A stretch of 64,000 nt of DNA from Acanthornis magna (lineage: Eukaryota > Chordata > Aves > Passeriformes > Acanthizidae), in the NCBI GenBank assembly GCA_036785705.1, contig JAWUZG010000157.1:1178001-1242000 (forward strand). Direction: 5' to 3'. Position 1 is the stretch's first letter. Every line of letters starts with the position of its first letter. The notes below the pieces were generated by a model. That model was not told the DNA's origin. It searched no databases and worked only from the letters and a program-made list of their open reading frames with translations. Shown here in pieces: positions 18,946 through 32,131 of the stretch. A program made the translations under genes and the position numbers.

Positions 18946-21900
18946 AGTTGATGATGCTGTGAAATATTTCTCCCCCTCCTCAGTCTTAACTTAGTCCTTC
19001 TCTTCACCCTTTTGACACTGGTCATTGTCTAAGTCCCAGAGTACAAAAATGCAGAGGACAGAAAATTACGTTGGGGATGAAAACTGGACCTACATATTCC
19101 ATACGTGTAGTTACTCTTGGCTGTGTGGGGTCATGGAAGGGATCTTGTCCCATAAGTCTGTTTGCGCTTAAGAAACAGGTACACACTAAAGCAGAGCAAT
19201 GCAATAATAATAATGATGATAATAATAATAATAGAGACATAATCTGTCAGTAATTCACTGCTGTGTGCTGGGCAAGGCCCATTCTGTCTAGACAGTTCTT
19301 CACTGTGCTCACCACCAGAGAAGGAGGGTACCAGATCCTCTGCTCTAATTCACCCATCTGTGAGGTTGGGAATAAAAATATTTCACTCCCAACTCCAAAT
19401 CTGTCACATGGACTAACTGTGCTTTTAAACCACTTGAAAACTTCACAAGAGATAAGCATTATTTTATAAACAAGCTTTAAAATCCAAACAAATCTCATTT
19501 GAACGCATCTTGTTTCAACTTCTGTTTTACTAACCTCATTTTAGCTCATTAAATCCGAAGTACTGGATTTGCTGTCCATTTTTTAGCTGCTTGTTTGTAG
19601 TTATTTAAAATGGAGAATAAAAATGCTTTCTAAGTTCTGGGTTTGCTATTAATATTCTGATGCATTTCAGTTTGAAAGGGGCAATCAGAAGATTTGAAAA
19701 GCTAAACAGACTGTTAGATATTGCAATTAATTTTTGAGGTTTTCTTAACATTCATTCTGTTTAAGTTGGTTTTGAAGAGAAGGGATTTAAGCAAAGGAAA
19801 ACCCTGAACTTTACAGTATTGCCCTATTAAATTAAAAGAATGATGGGCAGCTTTGCCCTTGTTTTTAAAATCCCCTGGTCATCTTTGACAGATGAACTCT
19901 CAGAAGGACATAGCCATAATTCTTGAGGTTTTATCACTTGGTGACTAGCTGTACTGGAGGGATTTAACTCGGAAGAAACCAGCTGCCTGTGGAGCTTAGA
20001 CCCTCACATTAACAGCTGGAAAAGCCTTGTCATTCATCATCAGTTTTCCTGATGGATCACTCAGCTGATACCCAAATGTGTATATAGAAACATTTCTTGA
20101 GCATACTGGATATTAATGATTAACATGAAATCATTCAAATATTAAATTAGACTAATATGAAATAAAATGGTTTCCTTCTCAAGCCATTGCTTTGCTTCCT
20201 CCATTTCCTGAGTCATTTTGTGGAAGTCAATTAAATTAAAATGACCGGGAGTCTAGAAGGCCAAAGCTGAATCGTGTTCTGACACTGGGCTGGGGAGTGC
20301 CTTGTTGTCCATGTACCCCAGCTGGTCTTCCCACTTCTGCCTTTCCACTCTTTCCTCTAAGTAGTGTCTCTCTTTATAAAGCTCTAATTAAAGTCATAAA
20401 ATGCTAGACAGAATTTTAAATTCTTAAATAATGTGACACATTATTTACGGGAGCGTAACTGTTGTAGGCGTTAAATAAAAAGAAGTGGTTCCTCTGATAG
20501 CATTCCTCATCTGCTGGTATTTTAGATTAACATGCACAATGCATTGTCTGTGCTAACATGCACAGGAGGAGATTTGCTTAGGTAAGGAAACACAGCTTAA
20601 GGCAGAAGAAATCTTTCATTTGTTATCTCCAAAGATGCTGTTTCATGAGATCCAGCTGCTCTTATTTCTTCCGCTATTGCTGTGGAATTCACTTCAGCAT
20701 TAAAACATCTGCCTTACTGCTGGAGGTGCTGAAGAAGTCAGGCAGGATACTTAAATTTACACGCTGACATTCCTGCTTCACGTGAGGTTAATTCAGTGAA
20801 GTGCTCTTTTATTTGGCCTGTGTTGAAGTGGAAAGATGTGAACTGATGAGCTCTGCATTCTTTCTTGAAGCTGCCGGTTCGTTTTTGGATGTGTTGCTGC
20901 TGAGTCTCCATGCAGGCTGCTGACACATGCTCCACAGCTTATTCCTGGCTGCTTCTCAAAGCACAGTAAAAAGAGGAGACCCACCACCCCCAATTTCCCC
21001 ATGCTTGGAAAGTTGTGTGCTTGTTGATTTCTGAAATTTCATTCTCAGCAGTTGATCTGCTTTATGTGAGTGCTGGGAAGAGGGGAAAAAAACAAGGAAC
21101 CAAACAAAAACACTGATAGTCTGTCTTTTGGGGCACTTTCTGGGGAAGTTTCTAGTGTGCTGGTTCTGTTGGAATTAAATAAGATGATTATAAGGAAGCT
21201 GAGTCTCTGTGTAATAATAATGGAGTTTCCTTAATGAAATTTGCTTCTTGGGATCAATGTGTTAAGACCCAGATGAATCAGAAGCACCTGCTGTTTCAAT
21301 AACATAGAATCATATGGCAGCGAGATTTGCTTCAATACTGCTTTAGATTTTATTGCTTCACAGTAAGTAAAGTATAATTTTTTTTCCTGGATGAAAGTGG
21401 TAAAAGTATTTCTTTGATTCCCTCGTGACTGCTTCTCTTGTTGGTGTCATGACGGAAACTTTCAGGATGTTTAAAGCCTTTTGAAGGTCATTTTGCAAGT
21501 ATATTTTCCAAGCTAGAATTCATGTATGTAGTTATGCATTTTTAAGCATATATCCTGCATTTCTGTAGACTTAATACTAGTCTTGCTTTTTTAAAGAGTT
21601 GTGGGGTACATATATACCAATACACATTTGGGGTGTCTTGTAAGGGTTTCTGTGTGAAAGAGCACATGAACATAAATTATTATCTTCAGTGGGAGATAAA
21701 GATCCATACAGCTTATTTTTACAACTTTCTAGTCAGTGACTCGTATTTGCTGCTTGGAAATGTGCATAACTGTTAAAGCTCTCATGTCTGTCATACTGTC
21801 TGGCCAAAATTTGAAAGAAAGCTAAATACAATCAGTGGAATTGTCCTCGCTTATTTTTTATATCAATACCTGTAATTTCTTCTGGTAAATGGTGTGATTC

Positions 21901-23105
21901 TTGGGGTGTCCTACTTAGGGTCACGAGTTGGACACTCTGATCCTGATGGGTCCATTCCAACTCAGCATGTTTCATGAATCTATAAATTGTTTCCATGAGA
22001 AATGATCTGTTATATACCCCACTCTTCAGATAGTGGAAGAAAATAATGTACCAAGTGGGAAAAAAACCCCAAACCATAAAAAATAATGCTTTTCTTGAAA
22101 TATTTTTGTTTTGTCAGAAGGTTTTTCCCAGTGTTAGTAAACTGTTTGTGAAAGTGCTGTTTCAAAGTAATGGCAGCTTTTTATGTTTGTGTCCTCTCTT
22201 TTGGGAAGAACTGAATGGTAACACCTCTCTCTGAGGAAGGACGATGAACTGGTAAATGAAGGAGCATGCACTATATCTGAGTGCAGTGAGTTAAAATAAA
22301 CTTTTCAGCAACTCTGCACAGAAGATGTCTTTGTGATTTTCCTTTTTCTTTTGGGATAGAACCTTGTCGATGTTGTTTTAAACAGCTCCCCAGGCTGAGG
22401 TCAGGTCTCTGCCAGGCGTTTCTGGTGCTTAGGGACCCTGGCCCCGCTCCAGCTGTGAGGAGGGAGCAAGTGCTCGGCTCAAGGGTGGGGGCAGAGGGGG
22501 CCCACGGCCGCCATACTCTGCAAGGGTGTTTAACATTGATGGAAGTAGCCTGTTTGGTGCTTCCCTCCCCCTTCCTCTGAGTGTCCTTACTCGTCTCTGT
22601 TGGCCTCGACATCTTTGGTTTCCATAGAGATCACAAGAAGTTGCAGCAGCAGTTTTATACTCAGGCTTGACTGAAACAAAACCTTGGCAGTTGTGGCCGT
22701 TTGGCCGAAAAATCTACCTTGGCTCAGTGCTCTCAAATGCTTTTGAGGACTTTCCCTGTTTTAGTTTAAACTGCACTCAAGTTCTCTTTTCGCTATTTGA
22801 AAAGTGTTGTTAAACCTGTGATCATGCATTAACTGTCTAAAGTGGTTTGATGTATTAGAGTAGGAAGCAGTCAGCCTGTCCTTACCTTGATGGTCTTCGA
22901 AGAAAGTCAGGCAGTAGTTCAATATGGGCAACCTGCTGCTGTATTCCTGTGGCACAAACTTTGCTCCTGTCATTTTGGGTGATGCTAACTAGAATAAACA
23001 GTGCGATAGGCTCCATTGCTTAGCGGAGTGCAATTTTGGGAACACCTGCTGTCCTGCAGTAATGTTAGTTTTGTCTAAAACTTACGTTGTCATTTTGTGT
23101 TTTAG
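18946..23105. other. Rest of intron 7
   Basis: About 4 kb of intron. An AAT/ATG microsatellite lies at about 19204-19233. A weak CR1-like 3' scrap may lie near 21915-21990 (GTTGGACACTCTGATCCTGA). A GC-rich patch at 22430-22530 has no recognised identity. No gene seen. Confidence 0.55.
19204..19233. repeat. AAT-rich microsatellite
   Basis: Runs of AAT with two ATG interruptions. Confidence 0.8.
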
Positions 23106-23602
<497 letters not shown>

Positions 23603-23788
23603 TTCTACGGGGAAGTAGCAGAAAACAGGGTGGATGTGATGGCAGCGAATCTGATGGTCACAGATAAAGACCAGCCTCACGCGCTGGCGTGGAATGCCGT
23701 GTACCGAACGAGTGGAGGAGACGCGACGGGCCGGTTCACCATCCTGACCGATCCCAGCAGCAACGATGGGCTGGTGACTGTCGTGAAG
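23603..23788 (+). pseudogene. CDH2: CDH2-like exon 9 (EC3)
   Basis: Sixty-two codons from [12 protein letters not shown] to GLVTVVK, with the DKDQPH calcium motif. Pro to Ala in the PENR motif and other changes. Acceptor TTTTTGCAG, donor GTAGGG. Confidence 0.9.
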
Positions 23789-25644
23789 GTAGGGCATGCT
23801 TGCGTTTCAGAGAATTAAGCAGAGATGGAAGAAGTGGGAGAGCACTGAAGGGGGGGGAATGTGAATTCCTGAGGCCAGCATGAATCTGGAATAAAATGGA
23901 TGGGTACTGTCTGTCTTGTGGAATTTAGCAATCTGTCTCTTCAAATGTTACCTTGCTTATGCTATCAATAGTACTCCATCTGATCAGTTTTTAAAATCAG
24001 GCTAGGTTGTTAAAAATTACAAATTTTGAAGTTTTATGTGCCAAAAGTTAGAAATTACTCCATGAAAAAGTGTCTGCTTAGTATTTTTTGCTAGTCTAAA
24101 GGAACAGCTTCCTACCTCCTCAATTAGTAGTCCTGCATGTTGTCTGCACATCTTATGTCAGGGTGTTCCATTAAGGAACAGATACAGGCAGTCAAAGCAC
24201 AATCAGAGAGGAAAAAACGTTAGGTGGGAGGGTACTTAACAAGAGACATTTAAAGACTGGCTATTTTTAAAACCTCATTTAAATGCCTTTTGTGGAATAA
24301 CCTGTCTATCTTCGTGCTCTAGCCAGCAGAGCTCTGTGTTGAGGGATGACTTATTTCAAGTGATAGTAACAATGTGGTTCTATAATTAAACCTGCCAAGC
24401 AGTAGCCACCTTTGCTCATGACCCTCTGATAAGTGTCTCATCTCTGAGTTGGACTGCTCTGGTTTTGCCTGATCCATTTCAAAGTCAAATGTGCGATGCC
24501 AGTATTCCCATTTGGAAATTAAAATATTCACTTTTTATTTTCTTCTTTGGTTTTTTGTTTTGCTTTGTTTTGTTTTGTTTTAATTCTCCCAGTATCTAGG
24601 TGACAAAAAGATACAACCTTCGTACAGCATTAATGGTAATTCACACTGGGCTTTTTTAAGAACTGTCTCTGGTTTATAACTGCTCTTCCCCAGAGGTACC
24701 AACTGTTATATTGCAGTCTTCCAGGAAGAATTATGTGAGTGTCTGTGCTTTTCAGCACTCCATTAAGTGCCCAGACATGGAAAGAGTTGGAAACCTGCCT
24801 ACAGTTTTTATTGGCAGTGCAATGAGTTGATCTGTCAACCTGTAATGAAGATGAGATTGTCTCTTGTCACTTAGTTCGTACGGTCACGTGCCAGCTGCCC
24901 CTGTAAGGTACAGGGTTTCTTCAAGTCTGGAATCTGTGTGAGTACTACAGTGCATAGTACAGAGGCAAATCCTGTCCCCAGGAGAGCCTCAACTCTCTGC
25001 AGCATGACAGAGGAACTCTTGACTCAAACTGCTTTTACTTCTCCTTAAATCGGACTGTGGCTCAGTGAGGAAATCTCCAAATTGAAGGTTGTCTGCACTG
25101 GGAAGATGGGAGCTGTAGGTGTACCAGAAATGGGGTTGGCTGGGATTACCGAGAGTCTTTCTGATGAGATGTTAAGGGCATGAGAATCTCTGATCTATGG
25201 GCATAGCTATGGTCATGAACTTGTTTGAAGGAAGCTTTCATCCTCAGAACAGAAAGAGACAGCTTTCTCTCCCCAGGAGAGATCATCAGAAGGCACACAT
25301 GAGTGCCTGGCACAAAGCTGGGAGCTCCTTCATCATTTTGTTATTAAACTGTTTGTTTCCTCATGTGTCTCTGATGGCAGAACCAGAGTAAGTGAAATCC
25401 AGGAATGACAAGGTTTCTAGCTCTTCTGACTTCGAAACTGTTGCTGCTGCTGCTGCTAAGCAAAACTCCAGCCCACAGGCTTGGGTTGAGGTGATGATAC
25501 TGTGTTCTCTTCTGACTCTGTGCTCGTTTTTGAGAAAAGCAGTACAAGTAATCTTTAAAAATGTGCTTTAAACTTAAAATGTTACTGTGTGTTCGTCGCT
25601 ACTGTGAGTAAACGTTAACACTTCCTGCTCTTTGCTCTTTCCAG
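23789..25644. other. Intron 9
   Basis: Contains a TTTTG-type low-complexity run at about 24555-24580 and a short GCT repeat at about 25441-25456. No gene recognised. Confidence 0.65.
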
Positions 25645-25901
25645 CCTCTTGACTTCGAGACCAACAGGACGTTTGTACTTACCGTAGCTGTGGAAAATCA
25701 AGTGCCTTTGGCTGAGGGAATTCAGCATCCTCCTCAGTCAACAGCAACCGTGTCCATTACGGTCACTGATGTGAATGAGAGCCCATCTTTTGTTCCAAAC
25801 CCCAAGCTTGTGCGTCAGGAAGAAGGGCTACCTGCCGGTAGCATGTTGACAACTTTCACTGCTCAGGACCCAGATCGTTCCATGCAGCAAACGCCTCTAA
25901 G
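25645..25901 (+). pseudogene. CDH2: CDH2-like exon 10 (end of EC3, start of EC4)
   Basis: [20 protein letters not shown] through [12 protein letters not shown]. The EC3-EC4 linker reads DVNESPSF. Exon length 257 bases leaves a split Arg codon completed by exon 11. The donor is GTCTAG, weaker than consensus. Confidence 0.88.
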
Positions 25902-27231
25902 GTCTAGAGAAACATTTTGCAATATCTGTGTTACGGAATGGGTGGGGAGCAAAGAGAAGAGATGTGAAATGACTGCATTTACTGTAGCACACGGCTGTCC
26001 CAACACACCCCTGTGGTTTTTGTGCAGCTCTCTCTAAAGGGATTTTTGGCTGTAGAGAAGGTGAACTGAAGAGTATTCATAGGTGTGTAAACTGGGTCGT
26101 TTTCTCATCTGAGTCCTATTTCATCAAGGTAGAATGCAGTTATGCATCTGTGGTAAAGTATATGTTCCATCCCAACAAATTCAGTCAGAGCACACACGTG
26201 CTTCCGTGAACTAAGATGATTTGCAATTTAAATTCAGTAATTTTCACATGGCAGCAAAATCAGATTGGTGATGAAATCTGAAGGGTTTTCTTTTCATTTT
26301 TTCTCCAGCAATGTAAAGTGATGCTGCTGTCTGTCTGTGAACTCTTGCACGGATAACTATGATCATAATTTGATCACAATTTTTCTTATGTCTGAAACTG
26401 CTACACGAGTGTGCCTCTTATAAGACATGTTCATTATCTGCGAAGCTAAGGCTGTGAGTAGCCATGGGTCAGAACTCACCTTATCCAGCGTTTTTTTAAT
26501 TAGCTCAGGTAGAAGAAACTCCAGAACTTATATTCTGTCTTTCCTTCCAAAATCAGGATCATCGTAATTTTATTTTCTCTTGATTTTTGGTTAGCTATTT
26601 GTGACACTTTGCTCATTTCTGGATGTAGGCATCATAGACATGACACCATGAGGACTTTGATACTAAGATAGCTTGCACGTGATTAATGTCAAAGGGCAAA
26701 TTTATCAGATGGAAGAATCGTTTTGAAAGACACTTCTCTTTCAAATTATGATGAGAAGCATGCAGTAAAACCAGGGCCTCTGAAAATGAAGTGATTTTGA
26801 AGTGCTGGAACAGTGTGAGTTAGTGCAACTGTAACACTATCCATTTTTACCTCTCTCCTTCTCTCAGCACTCTGACAAGATGAAAGGTTGTATGAACAGC
26901 TCTGTAGGTGTAGAAAAACCAAGAAGGATCCTGGTTGAATATTTTAATTGAGTCTGAGTATTAATGTTACATCGTTTATGGTAATGGTATGATTTCCTCC
27001 AGTTACGTGATAACTTGCAGGGCAAGGCACTTCAAGAATTGAAATATAGGACTGGTTTTAAAACCTATTTCCAAGAATTCTAGTGACAGGGCTTGATAAA
27101 TGGAAATTTGTAAAATGCTATCTTCAAATTCCAAAAATGTATTCAGAATACAAATTAAAATACTAATATTGTCTTTGTTTTCAATATTTATTTTAGAAGA
27201 TAAATAACACAACTTATGGTTAAATACGCAG
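25902..27231. other. Intron 10
   Basis: No recognised feature. It ends in TACGCAG with a poor pyrimidine tract. Confidence 0.6.
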
Positions 27232-27374
27232 GTACTCAAAACTTTCAGATCCTGCAAACTGGCTGAAAATTGACCCTGTTAATGGAAAAATCACTACTAC
27301 AGCTGTTTTGGACAGAGAATCAATATGTGTGGAAAACAGTATGTAAAGTGCAACGTTTCTTGCTTCTGATAATG
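27232..27374 (+). pseudogene. CDH2: CDH2-like exon 11 (EC4) with in-frame stop
   Basis: Reads [20 protein letters not shown] and DRES in the cadherin frame, then TAA at 27344-27346 where CDH2 has the Tyr codon of NMYNATF. After the stop, ATFLASDN continues in the same frame to donor GTATGT. This would remove EC5, the membrane helix and the tail, or trigger message decay. Confidence 0.87.
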
Positions 27375-28554
27375 GTATGTATCAGTATTTTGTATTTTTT
27401 TTTCCAAAGGCTTTCTTCTCTGTGGTTGAATGACATTCAGTTTTATTGGGGCAGAAAACAGGATATGCTTAGAATACATCCCATTGGATGTATTACTATC
27501 AGACTGTGTGTATTTCCCAGCTACTTGGAAAATGGGGGGAAAAAAATAATTCTCTGAGTTTGTAGAAAAACACTGGCTTAGTTCCATGAGTTGAGTTGAC
27601 AGAAAATTGAAAAAGCCCTGCCTGGGAAGTGTGGTAGGTTGAGTGAGCTTTATGGGGAGTGACGTGTTGGTGGTGGGGCTTTGTATTTTCCCACATTGAG
27701 GCTGCAGCAGCAGAGGGAAAAGTATCTTTTTGTTGTCAGTTTGTTAATGACAATTAACACTGCTCAGAAATGAGTCCTTTGATTTCGGCTGGAGTGCTGT
27801 ACTGTTCATAGCTGATAGCAGTAAGGTGGACAGGCACAGTTAGGAACATTCTTGCATTAGAAGGGAAAACTGAAACACTGGGACTATTTGCCTAGGAAAG
27901 AAGATGTGGTAAAATTTTGTGAACTGGAAGCTAGATCAGCTGTTTCTGTACCTTGGCTCTGTTCTGGAGAAAAAACATAAATGGAACTGGAAGATTATGG
28001 GAGGTGGAATGAGAACCATTGCTAGTTATGCCAAAAAATTCAGTGCCAAATGTTCATATAAATGTGTGATTCCACCCCGGTTTATGGAAGCATCACACAT
28101 TCAATGTGGATAGCAGAAATGTCTGGAGATAGTGAGCTGATAGTCAGTATTAGAAAGAATTTAAATAGCACATTTATGGTAAATGGTGATCTTAAGCCTT
28201 CAAAGTTAGGAAATAATTTGTCCAGAGGACAAACTATCCCAATTTTGCACCTTCTTCTTTGAAGCCTTTGATGTGGACCATCTCTGGAGATGAACTGTTG
28301 GTCTGGTCAGTGAAGTGGATGAGTCCCTGATTTGTCGATCTGCAGTTATTTGCTGAATTTTGCTGAGTAGGGCCGTTTTTCTGAGAACAGACTGCATAAG
28401 AATTAGTGTGTTAGCAGGAGCAGTGACAGTGTTAGATTGGTTCTGTAAAGACAGAATCCCAAAACTGAGGTAAACATATAAAAGTGTCGGTGCAGCTTCA
28501 TTTAAATAACTTTGCAATTGGAAGCAGGCTTCATGTTATTTCCTTTCCTTTAAG
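27375..28554. other. Intron 11
   Basis: No recognised feature; it ends CCTTTCCTTTAAG. Confidence 0.65.
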
Positions 28555-28787
28555 GAGTACCCCGGATGAGTGGAACTGGCACGCTTCAGATCTACCTGCT
28601 GGACATCAATGATAATGCCCCCAAGTGCATCCAAAAGAAGCCAGAATTTGTGAAACAGTGCAGCCTAATGCTATTAACATCACTGCTGTAGACCCTGACA
28701 TAGATCCAAATGCAGGCTCATTTGCCTTTGAACTGCCTGACACACCTGCTAGTATTAGGAGGAATTGGACCATTGTTGAAATTAGTG
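28555..28787 (+). pseudogene. CDH2: CDH2-like exon 12 (EC4-EC5) with 1-base deletion
   Basis: The frame starts [20 protein letters not shown] and reaches NAPK at 28625. Homology then continues one frame over ([20 protein letters not shown]...). The exon is 233 bases where phase arithmetic needs 234, so one base is missing near 28625. In the shifted frame a stop follows at about 28689. Donor GTAATC at 28788. Confidence 0.87.
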
Positions 28788-29106
28788 GTAATCAACATTA
28801 TGGAAATCTTAGTAGTTTTAAAGAAACTCCTGCAAATGTTTTTTCTTTGGTATTATTTCACAACATCCATGGATTTGGTTAATATGAACAAGAAATCACC
28901 TTAGTGTAAGTTCCCCAAAGAACAAGAAATTTTGAGAGAGAAAAGATGTTCACAGCAGTCAAGAAGTCCATTACCCTGAGTGTCACATAGTGGTTTGAGC
29001 AAGAATTTAACCCTGAGCTCAAACATGAGCCATTTCTGCCAATACTAATTGAAACCCACACAAGCAATACCTTCCTTTTTAACCAGTGCCTTATTTTCAC
29101 ACCCAG
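28788..29106. other. Intron 12
   Basis: Short intron, nothing seen. Confidence 0.65.
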
Positions 29107-29340
29107 GCGATCACGCCCAGCTCTCCTTAAGAATCCGGTTCCTGGAGGCTGGTATCTTCGGTGTGCCCATAGTAATTACAGATTCTGGAAATCCACACGC
29201 ATCCAGCACTTCCTTGCTGGAAGTGAAAGTTTGCAAGTGTGACTTGTACGGAGACTGCACTGCTGTTGGCTGGATTGTTGGTGCAGGGCTGGGCGCTGGT
29301 GGCATTGCTGCAATTCTGCTTTGTATCATCATCTTGCTCA
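29107..29340 (+). pseudogene. CDH2: CDH2-like exon 13 (EC5 end, most of membrane helix)
   Basis: [16 protein letters not shown] through the start of the helix [20 protein letters not shown]. The EC5 cysteines CKCDLYGDC are kept. Acceptor CACCCAG, donor GTGAGT. 234 bases, no lesion. Confidence 0.9.
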
Positions 29341-30210
29341 GTGAGTAGATAGTTCTGTTAATTCTAACTCCTTCACTCTTGTTTTGCAAGTACAATGTTA
29401 TGTTTTAGTATCAGGTACCTTAACAGAGATGGGGAATTTTTAAAGGCTCAAGTGCAGGAATTGTTGCTGCATAGTTCTGTGTTTTGGACAAGTATGAAAA
29501 CTTTCTGACAGTACAGGATTTGGAGTCTGAGAAAGTACAGCTAGTAGCTGTTTGGCAGTCAAACCCTGCAGTGGGTTTGTGAAAGAGATTTTCTGTTTCT
29601 ACTCATGGACACTTGTGATGTTACCTCAGTGAGTAACCAGGTTGAAGGTGTGATTGGTCCCCAGACGTCTCATCTCTCTTGGGCTGCCAGTATTGTGTGA
29701 TTTGGTTCCACCCCTAGCAGGTAACAGTGTGTTACCTGATGCTACTGCTATTGTGCTTCAGATTAATGAAAATAGGTTTTCATTAATTCAGATTAATGAA
29801 AATAGGTTTCTGGGAAGTAATACATCACAGCCCTTCACGTAAGGCCTGACAAGAAAGGCAGATATGCAGGAACAATGGTGTGTATGTTTAAGTACTGCAT
29901 AAAGCTGTACTAGTATTTTATTTTGTGTGAAGTGCATTCAGTAAGGGAAATGACTAAAAATCATGAGTAAGTGTCTGTCCAGTGTAGTAAATTAGATACT
30001 AGCTCTCCTACACATTGCAGTTAACTGATTGCCTATTGTGGTGGAACACAAGGGAGAGATTAGCCTGTTCATAGTACACTATGCACCAGACTAGAACACA
30101 GAAAATTATGGAAAGGAGTAAAAAAAAAAAAAATTGAGCCTGGCTAAGCACGTGATTCTACACGAGCACACAGGACAATTGCTTTCTTGGTACAAGATAC
30201 TTTTTTAATG
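29341..30210. other. Intron 13, first part
   Basis: Holds a local direct and inverted repeat at about 29757-29811 (TTCAGATTAATGAAAATAGG twice). No gene seen. Confidence 0.6.
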
Positions 30211-30215
30211 CTAGG
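30211..30215. repeat. Target-site duplication CTAGG, left
   Basis: Exact match to 31608-31612; 5 bp suits ERVL-type integration. Confidence 0.7.
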
Positions 30216-31607
30216 TGTCGAAGGTTTGACCCTGGCTAAATGCCAGGCACCTACGACGTTTGCTCTCTATGCTCTCTCCTGCTGCAGCTATGCAGAGGAG
30301 AGGGAAAATTAACACAAAACACTGGACTTATGAGTTGAGATAAGACCACTGATAAGGTGACGCACTAGATTCAGGGCAAAAGCAGGCGGTAAAACTTAAA
30401 GTTGCAAAAAAAAGTGATTTATTAGTCTAACAGAGTCGGAGGATAAATCAGAGATAAAAATAAGCTCTCAAGACACCGTTTCTTCACTGACCCCCCTTCC
30501 CTCTTAAGGCACCGCTTCCCAGCTCACCCCCTCCCTCCTTTCTAACTAACCAACAACTCCCAGGCAGGGGCAGGGTGTGGGGTTTTTTCTTTAAGTCAGT
30601 CCATCACAATTCTTCTACTACAGACACTGTTTCTCTATTCGCCCCCCGCTTCCATTCAACCAGCAGATCCGGGTTGGGGCAAGATATGTGGCTTTTCTTA
30701 GTCAGTCCAACGCCACAATTCTTCTTCTATAAACACTGTTTTTCTGCTCACCCCTCTCCCTATTAAGGCCATTTCTCAGCTCACCCCCTCCCTCCTTCCT
30801 TCTAACCAAACAGCTCCGGGGTGGGGGCAGGGCATGGGGTTTTCCTTTGGTCAGGGTCAGTCCATCAGGGGAAAAGAATCCTCTACTTAGCCATGGGGGT
30901 CCCTCCCACGAGAGACAGTCCTCTGCGAACTTCTTTGGCGTGGGTCCAATCTCACCAGCAGCCCCGCCCGATTGCTGCTGTCCGAGATTCTCTCCAGGTT
31001 GCAGAATTCCAAGCCGAGGCCAGGCTGTTTCCGCCCCGGGAGCAAGGCCTTTCTCTCTCCTGCAAGGCCTTTGCAATTCTCAGTCTCTGCTGGGACTCCC
31101 ACTGGATCACAGCTTCCTGCAGGCATCCACCTGCTCCTCTGGCGTGGGCACCTCCCCACAGCCTCTGGGGGGTTCTCTGCACCCCCTGGACTCCATGGGC
31201 TGCAGGGGGACCACCTGCTCCCCCATGCTCTTCACCACGGCCAGCAGAGGATTTTCAGCTCCGGCGGCTGGAGCATCTCCTCCCCCACCTTCTCCACTGA
31301 CCTTGGTGCCTCCATGTTGTTTCCCTCACATATTTTTACCTCCTCCTCCTCCTTCCCTGGCTACAAAGAAGTGCGTGCTCACCTTGTTTTGATTTCTTCT
31401 TAAATATGTTTTCACAGAGGCGTAACTAACATCTCTAATCGGCCCAGGTTTGGCCAGCAGCATGTCCATCATCTTCAGAGCCATCAGAGACTGGCTCTGC
31501 TGGACATGGTGGAGAAATTTCCAGAATCTTTACTCAGGACATGCAGGAGCCATCTTTGTACCCCACCCTATCCACTGGCAAAAACTGGGCCAGGCAAAAC
31601 TACCACA
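30216..31607 (+). mobile_element. 1.4-kb solo LTR, ERVL type
   Basis: Starts TGTCGAAGGTTTGACC and ends ACCACA, with exact 5-bp flanking duplications. It contains an internal tandem repeat and a GC-rich second half. No retroviral genes. The 5' end matches a scrap at 36154-36200. The family assignment rests on duplication length and on the avian-type start; orientation is taken from the TG...CA ends and is unsure. Confidence 0.7.
30470..30870. repeat. Internal tandem repeat of the ERVL-type LTR (~3 units)
   Basis: Blocks with CACTGTTT, CTCACCCC, CCTCCCTCC, GGGGCAGGG and TCAGTCCA recur three times at roughly 120-130-base spacing, diverged from each other. Confidence 0.7.
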
Positions 31608-31612
31608 CTAGG
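31608..31612. repeat. Target-site duplication CTAGG, right
   Basis: Partner of 30211-30215. Confidence 0.7.
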
Positions 31613-31997
31613 TATGAAACTAACAGAGCCTTACTGAAGGAGAGATTTCTTTCTGATTCTAGTGGTTTATGAAGCATGGTCTTTCTCAGTTCTCTTCATG
31701 ACAAGTTTATTTTGCAGATGTGGAATGGATTTGTTACTTACAACCTTGAATATGTGATTGAGTTCCAAGCTAAGTTGCCTATCATGGGTCTGAGTTTAAA
31801 CATCTCTTGCTTAAGCTGCCTCTGTCTATTTTTTCATTTAAAAAAGCCTGTGTCTTATCCAGAATGGTCAAATCCAACTTTATTGGCCTTTTTTTTTTTT
31901 TTTTAAATCTTGGTGTTAAATTTCTATTGTTTTCCATGGTTGTATTTCAGAATCAAGATGTGGTTTTGTCTCTTCCATTTTTGCATTATGGTTTTAG
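31613..31997. other. Intron 13, last part
   Basis: T-rich. The expected acceptor AG at 31990-31991 reads GG (see exon 14). Confidence 0.6.
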
Positions 31998-32131
31998 TTT
32001 TAATGTTCGTGGTATGGATGAAACGCCGTGATAAAGAGCGTCGGGCAACGCAGCTCTCGATTGATCCTGAAGATGATGTGAGGGACAGCATTCTGAAATA
32101 CGATGAAGAAGGGGGCGGCGAAGAAGATCAG
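31998..32131 (+). pseudogene. CDH2: CDH2-like exon 14 (helix end, p120 site); acceptor changed
   Basis: [20 protein letters not shown] through EEGGGEEDQ, the juxtamembrane region that binds p120-catenin. Homology (TTA GTT TTA ATG) extends to 31992, but the bases before are GG, not AG. The nearest AG is six bases on (31996-31997); using it keeps phase and drops two helix residues. Donor GTGAGG. Confidence 0.82.

Noticed and set aside
21915..21990. CR1 3' scrap
   Set aside because: Only a loose match to the CR1 end by eye; not listed as a separate element.
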